Source: Syntrophaceae bacterium UBA2208
GTDB taxonomy: Bacteria; Desulfobacterota; BSN033; UBA1163
Direction of reading: 5' to 3'
Assembly: GCA_002327885.1 (NCBI GenBank)
Contig: DCUS01000171.1
Span: 297-19,607 of the forward strand
Length of the DNA: 19,311 nt
The notes under the pieces are model-generated. The model was given only the letters and a program-made list of their open reading frames with translations. It ran no database searches and was not told the DNA's origin. Made by a program: the position numbers and the translations under genes. Below, piece by piece: positions 13,101 to 19,311 of the stretch. Every line of letters begins with the position of its first letter. The stretch's first letter is position 1.

Positions 13101-14384
13101 ATGGAGCCTGCTTCAGACTCTAATTTATCTGTCCCCCAAAGAGGGATGAGGAAGGGCTCACAGCTTTACTTATTTTCCCTCCCCGTGGAAGCGGAGAGAA
13201 GTGAAGAGGCTAAAGAGGGCATTCCTCAAGTTTGGAAAGGAGTTTCAGAAAAGGAATGGAATGATTGGAGATGGCAACTTCGCCATCGGATCACCACTTT
13301 CGAACAACTCAAAGAAATCATCGAATTGACTCCCGAGGAGACGGAGGGGATCAGGCATTCGAAAGGAAGATTAGCCTTAGCCGTCACCCCCTATTTCACC
13401 AGTCTGATGGACCCAGTTAATCCCAATTGTCCCATCCGGAGACAGGCGATTCCTCGAATCGAGGAGATCCATTTATCAAAAAGTGAAATGGTGGATCCAT
13501 TGAGTGAAGACAATCATTCTCCGGTACCGGGTCTCGTCCATCGCTACCCGGACCGGGTGCTTTTACTCGTCACCGATCAATGTGCTGTCTATTGCCGATA
13601 TTGTACACGAAGGCGATTGGTGGGGAGTAGCGAGCGATCTATCACTCAAGGGAATTTTGAGGAAGTTCTGAAGTATTTGAAGACCCATCGAAAGGTTCGA
13701 GATGTCCTCTTATCAGGAGGAGATCCACTCCTTTTGGAAAATGAGAGGTTGGAGGAGATGTTAAGCCGATTGAGGGCGCTTCCTCATATCGAAATTCTCC
13801 GAATTGGGACAAGAGTCCCGGTGACTCTTCCCCAGAGGATTACTGGAGGATTGGTGAGAATGTTAAAGAAGTATCATCCCCTTATGATCTCTATTCATTT
13901 CACCCATCCCAAGGAGATCACCGATCAGGTGAGGAGAGCCTGCAGTGAACTGGCCGATGGAGGGTTTCCATTGGGAAGTCAAACCGTTCTTCTCAAAGGG
14001 ATCAATGATAAGCCCTATATTATGAAAAAGCTGGTTCAAGAGCTGCTCAAGATTCGGGTCCGGCCGTATTATATTTATCAATGCGATCTGGTGATGGGAA
14101 CCGAGCACTTCCGGACCTCTGTGGCGACAGGGATTCAAATCGTAGAAAAATTACGTGGTCATACGACGGGGTATGCCGTTCCGACGTATGTGGTCGATGC
14201 CCCGGGAGGGGGAGGAAAGATCCCGTTGCAGCCTGATTATGTGGTCTCAAAGGGCAGAGGAAAGATTGTCTTAAGAAATTATGAAGGAAAAGTCTTTGAA
14301 TATCCAGAGCCCAACATCATTGAATTCAAGAAAGCCAGAACCGGTGCTGATGAGAAGGCAGTTCCCAAGAAGGTGATGGCTTAA
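13101..14384 (+). CDS. kamA: L-lysine 2,3-aminomutase (radical SAM, PLP)
   Basis: This 427-residue enzyme converts L-lysine to L-beta-lysine using S-adenosylmethionine, a [4Fe-4S] cluster and pyridoxal phosphate. The cluster motif is Cys161-x3-Cys165-x2-Cys168. Offset by exactly 36 residues from the Clostridium subterminale enzyme are the two aspartates that bind the lysine epsilon-amino group (Asp329 in YYIYQCD, Asp366 in VVDAPGGGG) and the PLP lysine (Lys373 in GGGGK). Both aspartates argue for lysine over glutamate as substrate. The CxCxxC zinc cluster at the C-terminus of the clostridial enzyme is missing, and the N-terminus is longer. ATG 13101 has AGGAG five bases upstream; a TTG at 13083 is also in frame. 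No beta-lysine acetyltransferase (AblB) or EF-P ligase gene is adjacent; an ATP-grasp ligase follows after 24 bases. Confidence 0.93.
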   Translation: MEPASDSNLSVPQRGMRKGSQLYLFSLPVEAERSEEAKEGIPQVWKGVSEKEWNDWRWQLRHRITTFEQLKEIIELTPEETEGIRHSKGRLALAVTPYFTSLMDPVNPNCPIRRQAIPRIEEIHLSKSEMVDPLSEDNHSPVPGLVHRYPDRVLLLVTDQCAVYCRYCTRRRLVGSSERSITQGNFEEVLKYLKTHRKVRDVLLSGGDPLLLENERLEEMLSRLRALPHIEILRIGTRVPVTLPQRITGGLVRMLKKYHPLMISIHFTHPKEITDQVRRACSELADGGFPLGSQTVLLKGINDKPYIMKKLVQELLKIRVRPYYIYQCDLVMGTEHFRTSVATGIQIVEKLRGHTTGYAVPTYVVDAPGGGGKIPLQPDYVVSKGRGKIVLRNYEGKVFEYPEPNIIEFKKARTGADEKAVPKKVMA

Positions 14385-14408
14385 AATTAAAGGGGGAGGA
14401 TAGGATCC

Positions 14409-15413
14409 GTGGTAAAAGTCGTGATCTTATATAATCTCTTTGAACGGCTTCAAAAAGGGGAGGAAAAAGATATTTTAGCAGAGGGTGCCATTATCGAGGA
14501 GATACAGGCTGTTGAAAATGCGGTTCAATCTCTGGGGCACGAAAGTATTGTCATGGCCGTTCGCGAAGAAATTTCGCCCATCATTCACTGGTTGAAGGAA
14601 TACCAGCCCGATGTGGTCTTTAATTTATGCGAAAGCGTTTATGGGAATAGCTGCTGGGAGATGAATATCCCCGCTCTGCTGGATCTCTTTCGAATTCCCT
14701 ATACCGGATCCCCTCCTCTTACCCTCGGATTGTGTCAAGACAAGGGGAAGGTAAAAGACATTCTACAGTCTCACGGCATTTTGACCCCTCGGTATAAAAT
14801 CTTTGAGCAAACCATCGGCCCGGTGAAGGGGAATATCTTTCCAATCATCGTCAAGCCCCTTCACGAAGATGGAAGCTTAGGAATTACGAGAGAAAGCGTC
14901 GTATTCGATGACAAAACGTTGGGCAAGCAGATTCAATATATCCTCCAACAATATCAACAACCTGCCTTAGTAGAGGAATTCGTCGATGGCAGAGAGTTGA
15001 ATGTGGGTTTGATGGAGACCAATGGAAGCGTGGGGACTCTTCCCATCTCAGAGATCGATTATACGGAGTTTCCGGAAGGAATTCCAAAAATATGCGGATA
15101 TGAAGCTAAATGGGTGGTTGAGAGTGCAGAGTATCAAAAAACAAAGCCGGTCTGCCCTGCGTCCCTGGAATGGCTGATGGAAAGAAAAGTGAGGGATATT
15201 GCCATCAGGGTTTTTAAACTATTTGAATGTCGAGATTATGCGAGGGTGGATATCCGCATTGACCGGGACGGGAAGATTTATGTGTTAGAGGTCAACCCAA
15301 ACCCGGATATTTCTCCTCAATCCGGAATGGCCAGAGCCCTCAAGGTTCAGGGAACCACTTATACAGAGTTTGTTGGAAACTTGATCGAGAGAGCGCTTGA
15401 AAGGAAATCGTAA
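14409..15413 (+). CDS. ATP-grasp ligase, D-Ala-D-Ala ligase superfamily (copy 2)
   Basis: This 334-residue protein is a diverged paralogue of the 8313 gene. Shared elements are VFNLCESVYG (70-79), IPYTGSPPLTL (97-107), ATP-binding Lys149 in the IIVKPLHEDGS segment, the Glu189-Glu190 hinge, and metal ligands Asp281, Glu294 and Asn296 (VLEVNPNPD). The likely reaction is ATP-driven amide-bond formation in the cytoplasm. The substrate loop PDISPQSG differs both from true Ddl and from copy 1 (PGLSPVYG), suggesting the two copies handle different substrates or successive steps. GTG 14409 has GGAGG ten bases upstream and only 24 bases separate it from kamA, so cotranscription is likely. Beta-lysine from KamA is an attractive substrate, but nothing in the sequence proves it. 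A housekeeping Ddl is less likely given the altered loops. Confidence 0.85.
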   Translation: MVKVVILYNLFERLQKGEEKDILAEGAIIEEIQAVENAVQSLGHESIVMAVREEISPIIHWLKEYQPDVVFNLCESVYGNSCWEMNIPALLDLFRIPYTGSPPLTLGLCQDKGKVKDILQSHGILTPRYKIFEQTIGPVKGNIFPIIVKPLHEDGSLGITRESVVFDDKTLGKQIQYILQQYQQPALVEEFVDGRELNVGLMETNGSVGTLPISEIDYTEFPEGIPKICGYEAKWVVESAEYQKTKPVCPASLEWLMERKVRDIAIRVFKLFECRDYARVDIRIDRDGKIYVLEVNPNPDISPQSGMARALKVQGTTYTEFVGNLIERALERKS

Positions 15414-15417
15414 TCCG

Positions 15418-15498
15418 ATGTCTTTTTTGAAGCCATTGGACCCTCCTCAGCATTTTGATTTAACCTATGTTTCCAAGAATCATATTGAAAAGTGGTAA
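15418..15498 (+). CDS. Possible 26-residue ORF at the ligase/methyltransferase junction
   Basis: ATG 15418 opens four bases after the ATP-grasp stop and reads MSFLKPLDPPQHFDLTYVSK.. for 26 codons, ending 32 bases inside the methyltransferase gene in another frame. It has no ribosome site of its own. It could carry ribosomes to the methyltransferase start, which also lacks a Shine-Dalgarno sequence. It may equally be chance. Confidence 0.25.
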   Translation: MSFLKPLDPPQHFDLTYVSKNHIEKW

Positions 15499-16642
15499 AG
15501 AGAAGCCACTTCTTCGGGGGCACCCATGGGTTTTCTCTGGGGCAGTCGCGAAAGTAGATGGGGAGGTTTCTCCCGGAGATATCGGAGATGTTTATTCCAA
15601 GGACGGGTATTTCTTAGGCCGGGGGCATCTCAATCCTCTCTCCCAAATCATTCTCCGAATTCTGACGCCCAGGAAGGAAGAGTTAGGTGGGGTTTTTTTT
15701 AGAGAGCGTATTTCGAAAGCGGTTCATTTAAGAGAGGAGTTGACCAGAGGAAAAACCAACGCCTATCGGGTCATTAATGGAGAGGGAGACTCTCTCCCAG
15801 GTCTGATCGTGGATCGTTATAAAGAAACTCTTGTTCTGCAATGCTTGACAGCAGGGATGGAACGGATAAAAGAGATGATCACAGAATCACTGGTCAAAGA
15901 ATTTCATCCTCAGAATGTTTACGAGAGAAGCGATGTAGCGACAAGAAAAGAAGAGGGATTGGCGGAGAGCAGAGGCCTTCTCTACGGCAAGAATATTTCA
16001 GAATTTATTGAGATTGAGGAATTCGGTTGTCGTTTTAGAGCCAATGTGAAAAGTGGCCAAAAGACAGGGTTTTATTTAGACCAGAGAGAAAACCGGCTTC
16101 TTTTAAAAAGACTCTCGGAAGGAAAGAATATTTTAGATTGTTTCTGCTATACAGGAGCTTTTTCCATTTATGGGGGATCGGGGGAGGCAAGAGAGATGAC
16201 GCTCATTGATTCTTCTGAGGAGGCGCTCGCCATGGCGGAAGACCATTTCGGTTTAAACCAAATCACGAGGATTCCTCATCAGTGTCTTCGAGGAGATGTT
16301 TTTCAGATCATGAGAAACTTAAAAGGCGAATATGATATCATTATACTCGATCCCCCTCCATTTGCTAAGAGGAAGGGAAATCTTCCGAGCGCATCGAGGG
16401 GATATAAGGATCTTAATCTTTGGGCCTTTCGTTTGTTAAACGGAGGGGGATTCCTTCTCACCTTTTCTTGCTCTCACCATATGAGCTGGGATCTATTCCA
16501 AAAGATTGTATTTTCTGCAGCTTTGGACTCGGGGAAAAGTATACAACTCTTAGGTCGGATGGGACATGCATGGGATCATCCCATTCATTTATGTCATCCT
16601 GAAGGAGAGTATTTGAGGGGATTGATTTGCAGGGTGGTGTAA
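15467..16642 (+). CDS. rlmI: RlmI-type 23S rRNA (cytosine-5) methyltransferase
   Basis: The product has 391 residues with an N-terminal PUA domain (about 3-75, GHPWVFSGAV at 18-27) and a C-terminal Rossmann methyltransferase domain. KSGQKTGFYLDQRENR (195-210) and DCFCYTGAFS (224-233) match the SAM-binding region of the RlmI/YccW family, DPPPFAK (295-301) is the catalytic DPP loop, and SCSHH (334-338) supplies the conserved cysteine. E. coli RlmI methylates C1962 of 23S rRNA; the same target is inferred, although RlmI-like proteins of other bacteria vary. ATG 15467 gives a family-typical N-terminus but has no Shine-Dalgarno match, so coupling from the preceding ligase gene is likely. The next gene, aspS, has its own promoter candidate. 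Confidence 0.88.
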   Translation: MFPRIILKSGKEKPLLRGHPWVFSGAVAKVDGEVSPGDIGDVYSKDGYFLGRGHLNPLSQIILRILTPRKEELGGVFFRERISKAVHLREELTRGKTNAYRVINGEGDSLPGLIVDRYKETLVLQCLTAGMERIKEMITESLVKEFHPQNVYERSDVATRKEEGLAESRGLLYGKNISEFIEIEEFGCRFRANVKSGQKTGFYLDQRENRLLLKRLSEGKNILDCFCYTGAFSIYGGSGEAREMTLIDSSEEALAMAEDHFGLNQITRIPHQCLRGDVFQIMRNLKGEYDIIILDPPPFAKRKGNLPSASRGYKDLNLWAFRLLNGGGFLLTFSCSHHMSWDLFQKIVFSAALDSGKSIQLLGRMGHAWDHPIHLCHPEGEYLRGLICRVV

Positions 16643-16646
16643 ATCC

Positions 16647-16678
16647 TTGACCAAACTATATGTTTCAGTTAATATAAT
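16647..16678 (+). promoter_or_regulatory. Candidate sigma-70 promoter for aspS
   Basis: TTGACC (16647-16652) with a 17-base spacer reaches TAATAT (16670-16675); an overlapping perfect TATAAT is at 16673-16678 with a 20-base spacer. It implies a leader of about 115 bases. Confidence 0.5.
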
Positions 16679-16695
16679 GCATTTCGTCCGCCCAC

Positions 16696-16739
16696 CCACA
16701 AGGGGGTGTCTGCGCGCTGTAACGCAAATCTGCCGGCAG
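16696..16739. repeat. Palindrome-rich aspS leader, candidate REP-like element
   Basis: CTGCCGGCAG (16730-16739) is a perfect 10-bp palindrome, and just upstream TGCG..CGCA can form a small stem. The segment through about 16770 has base use unlike the flanking genes and adds no sensible coding, supporting the TTG start downstream for aspS. Confidence 0.45.
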
Positions 16740-16788
16740 GTAGGCCCTTCAACATGCAAGCAAGCCCTTGTTCGTGGAGTTTCATTGA

Positions 16789-16793
16789 GGAGG
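16789..16793 (+). promoter_or_regulatory. Shine-Dalgarno site that selects the aspS TTG start
   Basis: GGAGG eight bases before TTG 16802 is the only good ribosome site near the family-typical N-terminus. In-frame upstream codons back to 16706 encode repeat-derived sequence. Confidence 0.75.
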
Positions 16794-16801
16794 GAATCGG
16801 T

Positions 16802-18592
16802 TTGATCGACCTTTTTAGAGACCTGAAAAGAACGGATTATTGCGGGGATCTTAGGAAGCAGGATGCCGGTCGAGAGGTCACTCTCCTGGGATGGATTCAG
16901 CGGAGGAGAGATCTCGGGGGACTCATCTTCGTTGAATTAAGAGATCGGCAGGGATTCGTTCAGGTGGTCTTTAATCCGAAGGAGAATCCAGTAGCACATG
17001 AGAAAGCCCAGTCGCTACGAGGTGAATATGTGGTGGGAGTTCAGGGGACAGTGGGGTTGAGGCCTGAAGGGACAGCGAATCTAAAAATAAAAACAGGGGA
17101 GATAGAGATTATCACAAAAGAGTTAAAGATTCTCAATATTTCAAAAACTCCTCCCTTTCTTGTTGAAGATGTAGAAGAGGCTGCGGAGAATACCCGATTG
17201 AAATACCGATATCTCGACCTGAGAAGACCTGCGATCCAAAAGAATTTAATCCTCCGCCATCAAGTGGCGAAAGAGGTGCGTAATTACTTTGATCGTTTAG
17301 GTTTTTTAGAGATTGAAACGCCCATGCTTACTAAAAGCACTCCTGAGGGGGCAAGAGATTTTTTAGTCCCGAGCCGACTCAACCCAGGCCATTTTTATGC
17401 CCTTCCTCAATCTCCCCAACTGTTTAAACAAATTCTGATGATCTCGGGGTTGGATCGATATTTTCAGATTGCGCGGTGCTTCCGGGATGAAGACCTCCGT
17501 TCGGATCGCCAGCCTGAATTCACCCAAATCGATGTGGAGATGTCATTTGTCACCGTCCAAGATGTCCAAAAAACGATGGAGGGATTGATGGCCCATATCT
17601 TTAGAGAGGTTCTGGGCATACCGTTAACCACTCCATTTCCAGTCTTAACCTATGATGAGGCCATCAATCGATATGGGGTTGATAAACCGGATATCCGGTT
17701 TGAAATGGAGTTGAAAGATGTCACCCAACCCTTGGGGAGTTCCGCTTTCCAAGTATTCAGAGATACCCTCCAGGGGCAGGGCGCCATCAAGGCGATCAAC
17801 GTTAAAGGAGGCGGAACTTTTTCGCGAAAGGAGATCGACGATCTTGCCTCTTTTGTTTACGCCTATGGCGCCAAAGGTTTAATCTCTGCAAAAATAGGTA
17901 AAACAGGCTGGCAGTCTTCGATCCAGAAATTCATTACAGAAGAGGAGAGAAAGAAAATTGATGAAAAGATGGAGGCCGAGGAAGGAGACCTCCTCCTCTT
18001 CATTGCCGGCCCTCCCAAAATGGTCAACCAGACCCTGGCTAACCTTCGCCTTCATCTCGGGGAGAAATTGGGACGGATTTCAAAAGATCGGTATCAGTTC
18101 GTCTGGATCCTCGATTTTCCACTTTTGGAATTTGATGAGGCGGAGGGACGTTTTGTTGCCGTGCATCACCCTTTTACGGCTCCTAAAGATGAGGACATCC
18201 CGAAATTAAAAGATCATCCAGAATGGGTCAGGGCGAAGGCTTATGATCTGGTCTTGAATGGGTCCGAAGTCGGAGGAGGGAGCATCCGAAATCATTTGAG
18301 AGAAATTCAATCCCTCCTGTTTGAGAAATTGGGAATGGGTGAGGAGGAAGCCAGAGAAAGATTTGGCTTCCTGTTAGAGGCTCTTGATTATGGAACCCCT
18401 CCACACGGTGGGATTGCTTTTGGATTCGACCGGCTCATTATGATCCTAAGCCACTCGGAATCCATCCGGGATGTCATTGCCTTTCCGAAAACTCAGAAGG
18501 GGACCTGTCTAATGACGGATGCGCCTTCAAGAGTGGATCCAAAACAACTGGACGAATTGTGGATTAAGGTGAAGGAAATAAAAAATTCTTAG
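16802..18592 (+). CDS. aspS: Aspartyl-tRNA synthetase
   Basis: This class II cytoplasmic synthetase has 596 residues from the TTG start, close to the 590 of E. coli. It has an OB-fold anticodon domain ([19 protein letters not shown], 30-48), class II motif 2 [14 protein letters not shown] (227-240), the bacterial GAD insertion (about 285-420), and motif 3 [15 protein letters not shown] (531-545). It charges tRNA-Asp with aspartate. Leu38 sits where non-discriminating Pseudomonas AspRS has His31 and E. coli has Leu, so this enzyme is more likely discriminating (aspartate on tRNA-Asp only); that inference rests on one position. The frame is open to 16706, but the extra residues derive from the repeat-like leader and GGAGG supports the TTG. 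Confidence 0.96.
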   Translation: MIDLFRDLKRTDYCGDLRKQDAGREVTLLGWIQRRRDLGGLIFVELRDRQGFVQVVFNPKENPVAHEKAQSLRGEYVVGVQGTVGLRPEGTANLKIKTGEIEIITKELKILNISKTPPFLVEDVEEAAENTRLKYRYLDLRRPAIQKNLILRHQVAKEVRNYFDRLGFLEIETPMLTKSTPEGARDFLVPSRLNPGHFYALPQSPQLFKQILMISGLDRYFQIARCFRDEDLRSDRQPEFTQIDVEMSFVTVQDVQKTMEGLMAHIFREVLGIPLTTPFPVLTYDEAINRYGVDKPDIRFEMELKDVTQPLGSSAFQVFRDTLQGQGAIKAINVKGGGTFSRKEIDDLASFVYAYGAKGLISAKIGKTGWQSSIQKFITEEERKKIDEKMEAEEGDLLLFIAGPPKMVNQTLANLRLHLGEKLGRISKDRYQFVWILDFPLLEFDEAEGRFVAVHHPFTAPKDEDIPKLKDHPEWVRAKAYDLVLNGSEVGGGSIRNHLREIQSLLFEKLGMGEEEARERFGFLLEALDYGTPPHGGIAFGFDRLIMILSHSESIRDVIAFPKTQKGTCLMTDAPSRVDPKQLDELWIKVKEIKNS

Positions 18593-18622
18593 TCATCGGA
18601 TTACGGCAAAGATGCCAGTTTC

Positions 18623-18651
18623 ATTAAAGGGTCATGTCGTTGGCCTTTAAT
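18623..18651. repeat. 8-bp stem-loop between aspS and the HMGL-family gene
   Basis: ATTAAAGG (18623-18630) and CCTTTAAT (18644-18651) pair perfectly around 13 bases. No T-run follows, so termination is doubtful. The 81-base gap otherwise holds only the AAAGGGG ribosome site of the next gene. Confidence 0.45.
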
Positions 18652-18673
18652 TAAAGTTAAGAAAGGGGAAAAG

Positions 18674-19311
18674 ATGACCATTACCCGTAAGAGGAGAACC
18701 TTTCAAAGCAAACATACCATCGAGCAGTTTCCCCTTTTGGATATCCAAGAGCCAAACCTCTATCGAAGCGTCTTTCCATATGATGAGGTTTGCCGGGTGG
18801 AATTCGATAATAAATTTGTATTTACCGATCCCCCCGATGAAATCTTCATCACCGACACCACTTTTCGCGACGGACAACAGGCCAGGCCTCCTTATACGGT
18901 AGAGCAAATTGTGGATCTTTATGAGATGCTTCATAAATTGGGGGGCACCCATGGAGTCGTCCGGCAAAGTGAATTCTTTTTATACAGTGAGAAGGACAAA
19001 GAGGCGGTGAGGAAATGCCAGGAGAGAAATTACCGCTATCCTGAAATCACAGGATGGATCCGGGCGGTCAAGGATGATTTTAAACTGGTGAAGGAGATGG
19101 GATTGAAGGAAACAGGGATTCTCACCTCTGTTTCGGATTACCACATCTTCTTAAAATTGAAGAAAAATAGAAGGGTGGTAATGCGGGAATATCTCTCAAT
19201 CGTATCGGCCGCATTGGACCTCGGGATTACTCCCAGGTGTCATTTTGAAGATGTGACGAGGGCGGATATCTATGGATTTTGTGTCCCCTTCGCTCAAGAC
19301 ATCGTGCGTCT
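18674..19311 (+). CDS. HMGL-like / isopropylmalate synthase-family enzyme, 3' end missing
   Basis: The first 212 codons of a gene run off the right edge. Near residue 60 it reads ITDTTFRDGQQARPPYT, the DTTxRDGxQ motif of the DRE-TIM (HMGL-like) superfamily, whose Arg and Asp bind the 2-oxo acid and the divalent metal. Further conserved-looking blocks are RQSEFFLYS (98-106), KETGILTSVSDYH and RCHFEDVTRADIYGF (near 188-202). Members condense acyl-CoA with 2-oxo acids (isopropylmalate, homocitrate, citramalate) or cleave related compounds. An N-terminal extension of about 58 residues before the motif is longer than in classical LeuA, so this is probably a distinct subfamily and I do not assign a substrate. 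The HxH metal site would lie beyond the window. AAAGGGG lies about five bases before ATG 18674. Confidence 0.82.
   Translation, partial: MTITRKRRTFQSKHTIEQFPLLDIQEPNLYRSVFPYDEVCRVEFDNKFVFTDPPDEIFITDTTFRDGQQARPPYTVEQIVDLYEMLHKLGGTHGVVRQSEFFLYSEKDKEAVRKCQERNYRYPEITGWIRAVKDDFKLVKEMGLKETGILTSVSDYHIFLKLKKNRRVVMREYLSIVSAALDLGITPRCHFEDVTRADIYGFCVPFAQDIVR

Noticed and set aside
16706..16801. 32-residue N-terminal extension of AspRS
   Set aside because: It is encoded by palindromic repeat-like sequence and is absent from the usual family N-terminus; GGAGG points to TTG 16802.

Overview
The window looks like a chromosomal stretch from a free-living, probably anaerobic, Gram-negative bacterium, most plausibly a deltaproteobacterium-like lineage (Desulfobacterota or a neighbour). 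The indications are indirect: moderate GC, an NtrB/NtrC-type sigma-54 two-component pair, a diguanylate cyclase, a lipobox protein, a Tat subunit, a nickel-pincer LarA-family enzyme, a lysine 2,3-aminomutase, and several short palindromic or low-complexity repeats between genes. Nothing in the sequence fixes the genus. No phage, plasmid, insertion-sequence or CRISPR genes are visible.

Layout. 1-2544: the 3' part of a LarA-family gene runs into the convergent branched-chain amino-acid gene ilvD, and their 3' ends overlap by 17 bases. 2545-2987: a repeat-bearing intergenic region, then a tRNA-Leu(UAA) gene with its own candidate promoter and a clear intrinsic terminator. 3130-7296: a rightward group with a D-alanyl-D-alanine carboxypeptidase, pyrR, a TVP38/DedA-like membrane protein, an unrecognised one-TM protein and a GAF-GGDEF diguanylate cyclase; a GGGTCAGACTT inverted repeat splits it. 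7349-8086: a leftward, divergent TatC paralogue that lacks the residues used to bind twin-arginine signals.

8313-15413 is the most unusual part. An ATP-grasp ligase of the D-Ala-D-Ala ligase superfamily is followed by a PAS histidine kinase, a sigma-54 response regulator, a small atypical receiver protein and a proline-rich lipoprotein. After a strongly structured leader come a lysine 2,3-aminomutase (all key residues present) and a second ATP-grasp ligase. One reading is that L-beta-lysine made by the mutase is joined to another molecule by one or both ligases, under envelope or nitrogen-type sigma-54 control. This is inference from gene order and families. 15467-19311: an RlmI-type 23S rRNA methyltransferase, aspS with a TTG start and a repeat-bearing leader, and the 5' part of an HMGL-like/isopropylmalate-synthase-family gene cut by the window edge.

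Regulation that can be read directly includes intrinsic terminators at 2958-2987 and about 13002-13036, a near-perfect Shine-Dalgarno site before the lipoprotein, large hairpins on both sides of that gene, a sigma-54-like promoter candidate before the receiver gene, and sigma-70-like candidates before tRNA-Leu and aspS. All enzyme assignments rest on motif recognition by eye; no database search was run.
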